Below are positions 19,172 through 28,172 of a DNA stretch of 64,000 bases, piece after piece. This DNA is from CAWBOY01 sp963790585 (GTDB lineage Bacteria; Planctomycetota; Planctomycetia; Gemmatales; Gemmataceae). The notes beneath the pieces are model-generated. The model had not been told where the DNA came from. It ran no database searches and saw nothing but the letters and a program-made list of their open reading frames with translations. The DNA lies in contig CAWBOY010000006.1 of assembly GCA_963790585.1 (NCBI GenBank), positions 930,001 through 994,000 of the forward strand. The letters are read 5' to 3'. A program made the translations under genes and the position numbers. Each line of letters begins with the position of its first letter. The stretch's first letter is position 1.

Positions 19172-20410
19172 CTACGTCTGTAGCTCTGGAGCCGGTCTTG
19201 TACGAAATAGGTTCCGGAATAGAGAAGTGTTCGCCTCGGTAATTCTTGACAAGACAAAACTATAGAGAAAAACGCCCAACAGGATTAATGCGAACCAAAG
19301 CATAGTGCCAACCGTAGGCTGCCACCGTTCGTTTGGATTGATGATGACCCGCAGAAACACAAGTATAGGAAGGTGGGCAAGGTATAGCGTATATGACATG
19401 CCCGCCAAGCCGCTCGAAAGAAACGAATACCACCGACCGCTATGTTTTTGCGGCAGGTGCAGAAGCCCGTAAACGATAACGGCGAATGTCAGACCTACGC
19501 AATAATCAATCAGCACGGGCGGAATCGAATGTATTCGAGACGCGACGAGCGCTGCAATGAAGCCAAACGCTGAAATAAGCAGGATAGCAGTCCGCGCTCC
19601 CGCTGCTTCGAGAAACTTGGCTTTGGGAAGCAACGCTAACGCCGCACCAAACAGCCAAATCGGAAATAAAATCATCAAAGGCCAAAAAGCGATAGCAATA
19701 ACGATCGCGGCCAGCATACAAATCAGTTTGTTGATCAGTGAGTATTTTGGGTAAAGTAACAAGCAAGCTAAAGGAAATATCAGGTAATACCAGAACTCGT
19801 TGCTTAGACTCCATAGCGGCGAATTGGATCCGAATGGATCTACATAGACGTTCTGAAGGAAAAGAGCATTGCCCAAGAAAGATGTTGCCGTCAATCGTGT
19901 GCTAATATCGTCAGGCTCAAGGTTCAAGCCATTCAGCCCCGGGTACTGGCGGGCTCCCTCTCGATAGACACCCAAGCCATCCCAAAGAAGAGTCAGAAGA
20001 AGGGCCGGCAGGAGCACGACGTAGAGTCTAGTGAATCGATTGGCGAGGTACTTGGACCACGACCATTGCCGCCGCTGGATATCCCTCAAGACACTGGAAG
20101 CGATCAAATAGCCGCTCAAGACAAAGAAAACCATTACTAATTGCGGGGCCACACCGGTGCAGAAATAAAACAACTTCAGACCCAGGCTGCTTTGAGGCAG
20201 GTCAGCCAGATCCGTGAAAAACAATACTCGGGCGTGCTGTCCGAAGACCCCCACGGCCGCCAGGCCGCGAATCATATCCAAGTGGTCCGACGTTCGATTG
20301 CCGCGCGGTAGAACGACCTGATTGGTTGCGACAGCCGGGACATTCACGCTCAATGGAATCGTCGTCTCGGTACTTCCCATCGCCTGCTCTAATCTGACTA
20401 ACAGAATCAA
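19172..20410 (-). CDS. Acyltransferase 3 (OafA-like)
   Basis: 412 residues (a start at MGSTETTIPL, 20380, is equally possible). AT3 signatures: SDHLDMIRGLAAVGVFGQHARV, MVFFVLSGYLIASSVL, ANRFTRLYVVLLPALL, LWSLSNEFWYYLIFPL and AGMSYTLYLAHLPILVF. About ten membrane helices. Lies between two glycosyltransferases; 9 bp separate it from the upstream gene's stop. One of four AT3 genes in the locus. Confidence 0.88.
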   Translation of the reverse strand: MILLVRLEQAMGSTETTIPLSVNVPAVATNQVVLPRGNRTSDHLDMIRGLAAVGVFGQHARVLFFTDLADLPQSSLGLKLFYFCTGVAPQLVMVFFVLSGYLIASSVLRDIQRRQWSWSKYLANRFTRLYVVLLPALLLTLLWDGLGVYREGARQYPGLNGLNLEPDDISTRLTATSFLGNALFLQNVYVDPFGSNSPLWSLSNEFWYYLIFPLACLLLYPKYSLINKLICMLAAIVIAIAFWPLMILFPIWLFGAALALLPKAKFLEAAGARTAILLISAFGFIAALVASRIHSIPPVLIDYCVGLTFAVIVYGLLHLPQKHSGRWYSFLSSGLAGMSYTLYLAHLPILVFLRVIINPNERWQPTVGTMLWFALILLGVFLYSFVLSRITEANTSLFRNLFRTRPAPELQT

Positions 20411-20419
20411 GGCGCTGCG

Positions 20420-21613
20420 TCATTGCCGCCCGAATGTGGGCGATTCGCGCAAAACTCGAATTGTTTGCTCGATGCTAAAGAACCTTTGGTATCCGGCCTT
20501 GGCACGGCTGCCCAGCGATTTGCGCTCCTCAGGTTGATCCGTCAAGCGCTCGACGGCTGCTACCATATCCTCGCGCACGCCGCGGGTGAGCGCCACCAGC
20601 TTCTGTTGGCCCCAGAGAGGCTCTGTTGAATTGCCCTCGTTCGCGACAATTGGCATTCCAAGCGCGACGCCGGCCAAAAGGCTGCCTCTTCGACTGCTTA
20701 CTCCATCGTCGTACATTTGTAGCAGCAGATCGCAAGCGAGGATATACGCGGCGACTTCGGTGCCAGAAAGGTCTGCGACAGCCTTAACTTGCTTGCTCAA
20801 ACCAGGATGTTCTTGGCAAAATCGAGCCGCGTATCGATCGCTGTTTCGGCCGATTAGAAGAAGCAACAAGTCCGTACGCCGTTCGAGAAGTAACGCGAAA
20901 ACAGGCGACACAAGGTCGCCGACCGTCATTCCAAACGTACCGAAATGCCCGACCACTATTGATGCGGAATTCGAGACGAGTCGCTTTCGGATCATCTCGC
21001 GTGCTTGGAGGTCAGGCAGAACCGCTACGTTGCTATAAACGGGCAACCATTCCGGACGGGGCGATCGTAAGCCAACGCGGCGCAGCTTGTCCGTCCAGCG
21101 CGGTATAGAAATAAAACAGCGATACGCCGCAGCGGCGGCAATTCCGGCCATCACATTTGTAATGAAAGCCAAGACATTCGAAGACCAGCGCTGTTGCCAG
21201 CTTGGAGAAACGGCGACTTCGTGAAACATGATCCACGGCCGCAGGTCGCGCACCGACCAGAGCCACAAACTAAAGAAAAGATTCGCCCCTTTATAGCCAT
21301 AGCTTTGCGGGACATACTGAATTAGCAATCGAAACGGTTTCGGCTTGCGTCGGAGTGCATAATGCAAATGCCAAAGCGCCTTGAGACCGAATCGGCCGGG
21401 CAATTGATGTACTTGGACTCCGGGATCGACCGGGGCCGGTTGGTCCGTTGCGGGCGCCCACACCGTCACGGCGTCTCCAGCCGCCGCTAAAGCGCGGGCG
21501 AGCTGACGGGTGTAATCGCTGACGCCTCCCGGTTGCGGTGGATATTCCCCAGTTACGATATGCCAACGCAATCGTTCTTGGCTCATTCCTCGCACCTTGG
21601 CCGCAGTCATCAA
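20420..21613 (-). CDS. Group 1 glycosyltransferase (GT4)
   Basis: About 397 residues; the first useful start may be MSQERLRWHIVTGEYPPQPGG, 27 bp in. The GT4 acceptor loop GEYPPQPGGVSDYTRQLARALA is clear. The second domain has VVGHFGTFGMTVGD, LLLIGRNSD, LLLQMYDDGVSSRRGSLLAGVALGMPIVAN; the classical E-x7-E is less obvious, reading DDGVSSRRGS at that position. Starts overlap the neighbouring glycosyltransferase by four bases. Likely cytoplasmic, donor unknown. Confidence 0.8.
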   Translation of the reverse strand: MMTAAKVRGMSQERLRWHIVTGEYPPQPGGVSDYTRQLARALAAAGDAVTVWAPATDQPAPVDPGVQVHQLPGRFGLKALWHLHYALRRKPKPFRLLIQYVPQSYGYKGANLFFSLWLWSVRDLRPWIMFHEVAVSPSWQQRWSSNVLAFITNVMAGIAAAAAYRCFISIPRWTDKLRRVGLRSPRPEWLPVYSNVAVLPDLQAREMIRKRLVSNSASIVVGHFGTFGMTVGDLVSPVFALLLERRTDLLLLLIGRNSDRYAARFCQEHPGLSKQVKAVADLSGTEVAAYILACDLLLQMYDDGVSSRRGSLLAGVALGMPIVANEGNSTEPLWGQQKLVALTRGVREDMVAAVERLTDQPEERKSLGSRAKAGYQRFFSIEQTIRVLRESPTFGRQ

Positions 21614-22778
21614 CGTGGAGGTGAGCCGTTTCGCCGATGATCCTCACGGCTGGGAAATAACCTTCGGTAAAATTGCACGCTCCGCTGGGCCATCGTGCGA
21701 TGGTCGAATTCGCTCACAGCGCGATGGCGGGCCTGCCGCGCTAGATTGGACCGTAAACCTGGCTCTTCCAATATGCGTCGGCCCGCGGCGGCCAAGGCGG
21801 CAGGATCGGCCATCGCCACAGTCAACCCTGTTTGTTCATGCTGACTGACCCAGGAAACTCCGCTCGCCGGCACGGCCGTGTTGATTACGGGGCAGCTGCA
21901 GGCCATCGCCTCGACTTGAACCAGACCAAATCCTTCGCTGCGAGCTATACTCGGAAACCACAAGGCGTTAGCCGCGTAGTAAGCACCGATCAATTCTTCC
22001 GGCGAAACATGGCCCAGCCATACGACTCGAGATGACACGTCAAGCTTTCGCGCAAGGTCTTTTAGAGCCGCTTCGTTAGGACCTGTGCCAATTATGACCA
22101 ACTTTCCGGCGACCCCACGTAGAGCTTCAAGAGCGACTTCAAGGCCTTTGTAGTAAACAAGTCGTCCGACGCTGAGCCACAAAGGTGAACCGTGATTCCT
22201 CTGCAGTTCTTTGGCAAAAGCGTACGACCGCGCCGACGGCTCCAACATCGTGGACAGGTCTAGTCCAAGTGGCAACGTCTGAACTTTGTTTCGATAACGC
22301 TGTAAGGTGAGGGACCCATCAATGTACGGTGCGCTATCGCTGAATATTAACGATGCCCGACCGTAGACCACCCGCTCAAAAGGATCGTGTAGGTAGCGCA
22401 GCATTTTTTGCCGCACAATATCACTGTGGTGCGTGATAACCAATGGAACCTTTGGCCTTATCAAGGCCAAGGGAAGCAACATGGTCGGGTTTGGCGTATG
22501 CAGGTGGATCAGGTCGGGCGAATTGGTCCGCAACCCATCCAAAACCTTTAGAAGGCTGGGGCAAACATCAAGGCCGGACAGCGACGTCCAACGAGGAACA
22601 CGAGTGACTTGTACGCCTTCATCGCTATCCTGGGATATGGCAACCTTGCTAAGATGATTTACGCAGATGACCCTAACGTCATGCCCCAGATCTGCTTGGC
22701 GCGCGCGAATGTCTGAAGGTGGGTTTCGATACCACCCGGAGCGGGTGGATAGTATTTACCCAAATGGCAAATACGCAA
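21610..22778 (-). CDS. Group 1 glycosyltransferase (GT4), frameshift near N-terminus
   Basis: The open frame from 22542 covers the C-terminal 310 residues: LWLSVGRLVYYKGLEVALEAL, LVIIGTGPNEAAL and FPSIARSEGFGLVQVEAMACSCPVI, with the GT4 E-x7-E. Upstream the acceptor loop is found in another frame: from a TTG near 22778, LRICHLGKYYPPAPGGIETHL, then after a shift near 22690, ADLGHDVRVICVNHLSK leading into LKVLDGLRT. Together they make a normal ~390-residue GT4 enzyme. No in-frame ATG was found for the true start, so TTG is assumed. Confidence 0.83.
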
Positions 22779-22924
22779 AGGCCTCGAATTCGATGAATGC
22801 GAGGCCTGCGCTTTGAAGGGTGCGGAGAGAATAATTCGAAGTCCCCTACGGCCGGAGTTGTTAATTCGCCGTCATGGCGGACTCATCCGAATTATGGCAA
22901 AAGCAGTTTCGGCGACCGATTCGT

Positions 22925-24463
22925 TTATGCTTCGACACGAACGGCCAAAGTATACGTGGGAACAGATACGGTCACTGTTTGCGTAGAGGTCGGCTCAGGC
23001 AGCCGCAATGCCGCGCCCAAGCGGCGCCGGTCGAGCGCTTCCGCTGTATCCTCGAAGTCGGAAACCATGCGGGCCAGAGTCGCAATCTTACGGGCGATCC
23101 TTTCGTTATCGCGGCGACCGGCCACTTCCAAGCTGCCAATCACTCGGCCACCGACCGCCAGAGGAATTTCCGCTTTCCAAAGCGTCACAACTTCGCCGTC
23201 GTCTGTGTTGTGCTCCCATCGGGCATGGTAGCCTTCGTTAATGGCCGGAGCATTGACGTCGAGACGTATCCGAACGAGATCGAGCGCCGGGGCCGTTGCC
23301 ACGAGTTCTTGCCAGAGATCTTTCCAATCCATTGAACCTTGCAGACGCACTTCCATTTCCTTGGGACGCGCGGGGCTATGCAGGAGCGATCGCATGATGG
23401 CGCCGGCCGTTTGGCTCAGCAGCCTGAACTCCGCGTGGCCAAATAGCTTCGTAGTGATTAACAAGGCAACTACGGCGAGCGCTCCAATGATAGCGATCCA
23501 TTCGTTATTGTAGATAACGCTATAAATCGCCCCTGTCACTGCGATTAAACCGAGTACAGCCACAACCACCAACGCGGAGCGTACGCTCAACCCACTGCGC
23601 AACAAACAATGATGCAAATGTCCGCGATCCGTGCAGAAGAGGCTGCGGCCAGTCAGCTTCCGGCGCACAATAGCGGCGGATGTATCAAAGATTGGGAGAA
23701 TGAGCAGCGCGGCTGGCGCAGCGAGAGCGAGCGTAGCTGTTCCCTTGAGCGATGACTGAATGGCCAAGACGCCAACTGTCAGGCCTATTAACATACTCCC
23801 GGAATCACCGAGATAGATCGTCGCCGGTGGAAAGTTGAAACGAAGAAAACCCAGAAGTGCTCCAGCCAATGCGAAAGCAACCAGAGCCGTCGCTGTTTGC
23901 CCGATCATAAAAGCGATCACGCCGAGGGCAACGCAGACGGTCAACCCGACCGTACTCAATAATCCATCCATCCCATCGATGAGATTTAGCGAATTGATAG
24001 CGCCGAGCAGCATGAAGATCGTGAACGGTCCCGATAGTAACCCGAGGTCGAGTTGCGAGCCAAACATTTGTATGCTGGACACTTTGACGCCGAAGTACAT
24101 AACGATCAGGCACGCCAAGATCTGGCCAAGTAGCTTGTGCCGGCCGCGCATCACGCCGAAATCGTCAAAGACTCCAACGACGCATATCAATCCTCCTGCT
24201 AACAGCAGACCCAGAAATGTTGGCGACCATAAACCAGTGTCCTGATCCTTCCAGACGCCGTAGGCGAGCGCTGCCAGCAATGCGAATAAAACGGAAAGGA
24301 AGACGGCTGGGCCGCCCGCAACAGGGATGACTCGGCTATGGAGCTTCCGCCGGCCATCCGGCTTGTCTACCAAGCCATGACGGAGCGCAATCAGCCGGGC
24401 TAAAGGAGTCAGCAGTAAACTGAATGCAAGGCTGATTCCAGAGACGAAAAAGAGGTCTGGCAT
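22925..24463 (-). CDS. Undecaprenyl-phosphate GlcNAc-1-phosphate transferase (WecA/TagO/MraY family) with C-terminal extension
   Basis: About 512 residues from ATG 24463. The first ~350 residues form an MraY-family membrane enzyme: HGLVDKPDGRRKLHSRVIPVAGG, VVGVFDDFGVMRGRHKL, AINSLNLIDGMDGL, FNFPPATIYLGDSGSM and FCTDRGHLHHCLLRSG (the HIHH-like motif). It transfers a HexNAc-1-P to undecaprenyl phosphate, starting the glycan. After the last helix, a soluble ~150-residue tail (MEVRLQGSMDWKDL onward, with beta-like ITLWKAEIPLAVGG) is not part of the standard enzyme. The locus leader lies immediately upstream. Confidence 0.9.
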   Translation of the reverse strand: MPDLFFVSGISLAFSLLLTPLARLIALRHGLVDKPDGRRKLHSRVIPVAGGPAVFLSVLFALLAALAYGVWKDQDTGLWSPTFLGLLLAGGLICVVGVFDDFGVMRGRHKLLGQILACLIVMYFGVKVSSIQMFGSQLDLGLLSGPFTIFMLLGAINSLNLIDGMDGLLSTVGLTVCVALGVIAFMIGQTATALVAFALAGALLGFLRFNFPPATIYLGDSGSMLIGLTVGVLAIQSSLKGTATLALAAPAALLILPIFDTSAAIVRRKLTGRSLFCTDRGHLHHCLLRSGLSVRSALVVVAVLGLIAVTGAIYSVIYNNEWIAIIGALAVVALLITTKLFGHAEFRLLSQTAGAIMRSLLHSPARPKEMEVRLQGSMDWKDLWQELVATAPALDLVRIRLDVNAPAINEGYHARWEHNTDDGEVVTLWKAEIPLAVGGRVIGSLEVAGRRDNERIARKIATLARMVSDFEDTAEALDRRRLGAALRLPEPTSTQTVTVSVPTYTLAVRVEA

Positions 24464-24872
24464 AGCTGGTACCGCAAAAAAGTCCTGGAAACGGATCTCA
24501 TCGAAACAACGGAGAGAGTTCAGCCAGACGCGAGGCCGCGTCAAGAGAACGCACAACCGCCGGGCGTAGCCCTTTCGTCCCCGGAGAGAAGAAAGGCAGT
24601 CACTTTGAAATAACCAGGAGAGATTAACGCCAGCGGCGCAGACTTCGTCCCCGTCGGTTGCACGGCCTCACGCCGCCGCAACCAATTGCGGACGAAGAGG
24701 GCCTAAATCCTGGCCGGGAACCGCCTGAAGCAGGCAGCAAAGCGGGATCCGATCCCGCTTAGGGAGAGAGGCATCTAAATCCCACCTGCGAAGGGAGGAA
24801 ATAGGGAACCTTATCATCACGAATCTTTTGATCGTCGTCAAGTGCATGGATTCTTATTATTCTCATCCACGC
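24464..24872 (-). promoter_or_regulatory. Structured leader between antiterminator and wecA-like gene
   Basis: About 400 bp without a gene. A candidate promoter has TTGACG at 24841-24836 and GATGAT at 24818-24813, with a 17-bp spacer. Downstream, a perfect palindrome (24740-24760, AGCGGGAT arms), a small CCTG/CAGG stem (24725-24735) and a larger stem around 24645-24697 with arms GGACGAA/TTCGTCC and GCAAC/GTTGC can form. Placement behind a NusG-like specialised antiterminator suggests a site of regulated elongation. This is inference; no ops or JUMPstart match was recognised. Confidence 0.5.
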
Positions 24873-25457
24873 TCAGATGGTTGCCGGCTCCGTCGCGGGA
24901 GCCAAATTGTAATCATCGAGCAGCACCGAAGCACCACGATGTATGAAATCCACTGTCACAATGAATCGCTTTCCTGACGCAACACGTAAGATCTTACCAC
25001 GCAATCCCTTCAGCGGTCCCGAACGGATTTCCACCGGACTGCCCGGACCAAGCTTTTCTTCAGGGGTAACCGGCAAGCCAGCGGCAAGCAACCGCGAAAC
25101 CTGACTGAGGTCGTGCCAAAGCAAGTCCTGGTCATTGACTGGTAAAGAACGCACTACTCGGTGCGTTGCAAGAGCCTTGATCCGATCCTCCGCCTGCCCA
25201 AGCAAAAACACATATCCGGGAAATAAGGGAAGTTGTGATTCCAAGATACGTCCGCGTATAAGATTGCGCTGTTTAGTCAGCGGCAAATAAAACGGCACTT
25301 GGGCATTGATGAGCTGACGAGCCAAGCCCTTCTCCTGACGCGGCTTCGTGTGGAGCACCCACCAGTGGCGACCTTGCGTCAATCGTTCGTTACCTGCGAA
25401 CAGACTATCTGGAAAAAGGTTAGGCTCTTCGGAGAGTATCGGCATCGGAAAACTCAT
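24873..25457 (-). CDS. NusG-family specialised transcription antiterminator (RfaH/UpxY-like)
   Basis: 194 residues: an N-terminal NGN domain (HWWVLHTKPRQEKGLARQL, FYLPLTKQRNLIRGRI, LFPGYVFLL) and a C-terminal KOW domain (GPGSPVEIRSGPLKGLRGKILRVASGKRFIVTVDFI). General NusG would sit beside secE/rplK; here it heads a 25-kb polysaccharide operon, the usual place for RfaH/LoaP/UpxY-type paralogues that help RNA polymerase through long operons. It binds RNA polymerase in the cytoplasm. Preceded by a 685-bp gene-free region that must hold its promoter. Confidence 0.88.
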   Translation of the reverse strand: MSFPMPILSEEPNLFPDSLFAGNERLTQGRHWWVLHTKPRQEKGLARQLINAQVPFYLPLTKQRNLIRGRILESQLPLFPGYVFLLGQAEDRIKALATHRVVRSLPVNDQDLLWHDLSQVSRLLAAGLPVTPEEKLGPGSPVEIRSGPLKGLRGKILRVASGKRFIVTVDFIHRGASVLLDDYNLAPATEPATI

Positions 25458-26142
25458 TATCAGCTAGTCGAACGTAGCATCAAACCACAGCAGGGCCGCT
25501 CGCCTTAGGTAGTTACCTTAACAATTGCACCCTACAAGCGTCAACAACTAAGAAAAAAACCGGCCCAGTTTCCATGAAAACACGACCTTACGCTCATCCA
25601 ACAATCCCCACCGCCAGCAATGCTGCCTCAACCCGGGCAACTAAAGCCTAGAGATGAGGCAGAAGCTATGGCGCAAGTATAAGTTGATTCATTAAAATCA
25701 TTAAACAGCAAATTCTGTACCCTGCTTCAAGCCGGCACCGATTAGGGAGTAATGACCTTATGGGTGATTAGACCAGCGTTACCTCTAGAAAGTTCCGAAA
25801 CCGCGTTAAGAAAAATGATTGCCCTGTATGCGAAAATGTGCCGTCCGGAAGAAAATAGGAGTTTTAAGGTGTAATACAATGCTTATTTGCCGCTATTTCG
25901 TCGTTGCTGTGTTTCACTTCGCCTTGAAATGTAAGCTCGTCGGCTAGCCTGGATTACAAAAAAGGCTTGCAACCAATACGATACCGTTGACACTCAATCA
26001 GAGGCATCGTACTTTAGCCTCTGCTCGATGGACTACGGGGCGGAGTGCCTCGTTTCAAGTTGAACGTCGCGGGACGGTTGAGACTCGGGAGTCTCTCATC
26101 TTAGGCGACGGAGTTACACGAGTGAACAAGGGGAAATCGCAA
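25458..26142. other. Intergenic region between divergent operons
   Basis: 685 bp, more AT-rich than its surroundings, with no convincing coding frame on either strand. It must hold promoters for the leftward polysaccharide operon and the rightward cytochrome gene. I could not single out a hexamer pair with confidence. No repeat family seen elsewhere in the window occurs here. Confidence 0.5.
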
Positions 26143-26520
26143 ATGTTTCGTTTCAAATTGCTCGGAATGGCAGTTCTGACACTTGGTATCGTGGGTAGCT
26201 TGGCCATCGCGGTCGCGAATGAGGACGACAAGCCAGCTTACACCGTCAAGCAAGTCATGAAGATGGCACATGGCGGCAAAGACAGCCTAATCGCCAAACT
26301 CAAAGCGGGCACGGCCACTAAGACCGACAAGGAAAAGATGGTCGAGCTGTACGACGCCATGGCGAAGAACAAAAATACCAAGGGTGAAGAGAAGGTTTGG
26401 AAGGAAAAGACCGAGGCGATCGTCGCCGCCGCCAAAGATTCCTTGGCAGGCAAAGAAGGCGCTGATGCAAAGCTCATCAAAGCAGCGGACTGCAAGGGCT
26501 GCCATAGCATCTTCAAGTAA
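26143..26520 (+). CDS. Small secreted c-type cytochrome (cytochrome c'-like layout)
   Basis: 125 residues from ATG 26143, preceded by AAGGGGA nine bases upstream; the frame is open to 25987 but that part looks non-coding. A signal peptide (LLGMAVLTLGIVGSLAIAVA) ends near residue 25. The mature part is Lys-rich and helical, and the only haem site, CKGCH, lies six residues before the end (CKGCHSIFK). A C-terminal CxxCH after a helical domain resembles cytochrome c' rather than class I cytochromes. Periplasmic electron transfer or gas binding is possible; the role is unknown. Confidence 0.75.
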   Translation: MFRFKLLGMAVLTLGIVGSLAIAVANEDDKPAYTVKQVMKMAHGGKDSLIAKLKAGTATKTDKEKMVELYDAMAKNKNTKGEEKVWKEKTEAIVAAAKDSLAGKEGADAKLIKAADCKGCHSIFK

Positions 26521-26616
26521 GACGATCGGAAGACGCGGATTACTGTCCGGTCAGCTGCCGCGGGCAAGGGCCGAGTCTCGGATTCGGCCCTTGCCCTCAG
26601 CTATGGATGATTCGTT

Positions 26617-28050
26617 TCAAATCCAGCATTCCAGTAAATCCTGGACTACTTGGGCCCATTGGTCCATCAACTCTCCTTCCATCGGCTTGTGTATGCCGCT
26701 CAATCCTGGATGCGCTCCAATCACCAATAACGAGTTGCTTTCGCTTAGCCCTATCACTTGAGTCGTCGCACAGGCCGCTGCGAGCACGATTCGACACAGA
26801 CTGAGCTTCTTCGCAATTTCCAAATGCCGCGCCAGCTGCTCGATCGGCAGGCTTTCGATTCGAACGCGGCCTGTGTTCAATTCATCGACGAATAGAACTC
26901 GGAGCTGCTGAATCTCTTCAGCTAACGGTTGGCCTCCGCCCTGTGTCAAAAAGATGCAGTCGAACCGCAGCGCATCGGCACTGAGCCAATCCGCCAGTTT
27001 GCGCACGGTTACCATAAATAGCGCTAAGAGCAGGACAATTCGTTGGTAAGGCAGCTCTTCGTCTTTAACCCGCGCGGCGATCAGGTCGGGCGCCAGCGCG
27101 AAGACAAAGGTACGCCTGCGCCTGAGAAACTGATTTTCATCGCGCGAATAATAAAGCAGCTCGTCTCGTAGAAATTTGATATCAAAAAGGTCAGGTTCCC
27201 CGAGGTTCGTCGGCTCCATGTAGGCAAGTTGCGAGTGCAGCAAGCTTTCTAATGAGCCACGATTGGAGATAGAGCTAAAGCCGCCGACCGGATAGACATC
27301 CTCTTCGAGAATTTGCGTCGGCACGTCCTCGCCTGAGTGCCGTAGGCGTGGACGAAGCCGAGGCAATCGCGCTTTGAGTAACGCGGCCGCACTCAAGATC
27401 TGACGCCGGGCCAGCTTGCCGCTTTCCTCGTGTAATGCCGTGCCGCGCTCCAGTTCTACGATGTCTTCGCGGCCAAGTGCTTCTCCCATTTGGGAGAAAG
27501 ATTTTCTTAGAGACTGATAAAAATTAACTAAATGCTGTTGTGCGCCGTCCGTTTGCAAGGATTCGAAGCCTGCCCCCAACGTCTCCTCAGGCGGATTATC
27601 GAGAGCAGCTTGCAGAAGGCCCGGCGCGAGTTCGACGCCTCCGAATCCAGCGCGTTCGCCCATCCGGCCTATTAGAAATGCCAAACTCTTGGCCCGATCG
27701 CGCCCTCGATAGCGCCGCAGTGCATCGCCGGCAAGTGTGAAAGAGGGATCCACCGCGAGCTTGCCAAGCACCCTGTCCTCGTAGCTTCGGAGAAATTCAA
27801 CTGGTAAATTTGGGATCGCCAGCTGCCGTCTCCGATCGCGCCGCTCCGAGTCGAAGCCGAAAGCAAGATGCCCAACATCGGCGACAAAGCCGATAGGCGG
27901 ACAAGGTTGACCGTTAGCAACGAGCTCTTTGGCCCATTCGAGGACCTCACGCACCGTCGCCGCCGTCGGCGAAACAACACGTTGCAACCAGAGGCCCTGG
28001 AGCAGGAAGCTCCTCGCTTCGTCGGGATCGCGCAGCTCGACAATGTTCAT
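26617..28050 (-). CDS. Protein of unknown function
   Basis: About 477 residues starting MNIVELRDPDEARSF at ATG 28050; the open frame to 28137 runs through a palindromic repeat and is not a credible start. No signal peptide or obvious catalytic motif. Features: Leu-rich helical stretches, a basic LLKARLPRLRPRLRHSG segment, RDENQFLRRRRTFVFALAPDLI, and a hydrophobic YQRIVLLLALFMVTV. It lies 122 bp downstream of the kinase gene in the same direction with a repeat between. Function not recognised; a regulatory partner of the kinase is only a guess. Confidence 0.7.
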   Translation of the reverse strand: MNIVELRDPDEARSFLLQGLWLQRVVSPTAATVREVLEWAKELVANGQPCPPIGFVADVGHLAFGFDSERRDRRRQLAIPNLPVEFLRSYEDRVLGKLAVDPSFTLAGDALRRYRGRDRAKSLAFLIGRMGERAGFGGVELAPGLLQAALDNPPEETLGAGFESLQTDGAQQHLVNFYQSLRKSFSQMGEALGREDIVELERGTALHEESGKLARRQILSAAALLKARLPRLRPRLRHSGEDVPTQILEEDVYPVGGFSSISNRGSLESLLHSQLAYMEPTNLGEPDLFDIKFLRDELLYYSRDENQFLRRRRTFVFALAPDLIAARVKDEELPYQRIVLLLALFMVTVRKLADWLSADALRFDCIFLTQGGGQPLAEEIQQLRVLFVDELNTGRVRIESLPIEQLARHLEIAKKLSLCRIVLAAACATTQVIGLSESNSLLVIGAHPGLSGIHKPMEGELMDQWAQVVQDLLECWI

Positions 28051-28056
28051 GTTGCC

Positions 28057-28161
28057 AGTCCGTGGCGGCACGTTTTCAACGTGCCGGGTGGTGCTTTGAA
28101 ACGGGCCCAAATTCCCAAAGTCACGAAATACCGGCACGTTAGAAACGTGCCGCCACGGACT
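28057..28161. repeat. Nested palindromic repeat, family P1, copy 2
   Basis: Arms AGTCCGTGGCGGCACGTT and its complement, about 30 bp each, around a ~43-bp loop; each arm contains GGCACGTT-AACGTGCC. Same family as 9959-10063. It fills the gap between the kinase stop (28173) and the start codon of the next gene (28050), leaving six bases before the ATG, so the mRNA hairpin would abut the ribosome binding site. Confidence 0.82.
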
Positions 28162-28172
28162 TATACTTTATT

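Noticed and set aside
24740..24760. Perfect palindrome AAGCGGGATCCGATCCCGCTT as an intrinsic terminator
   Set aside because: No T-run follows in the direction of transcription; kept only as part of the leader.
25458..26142. Possible CRISPR or RNA gene in the 685-bp gap
   Set aside because: No regularly spaced repeats and no cloverleaf or known RNA pattern could be seen.
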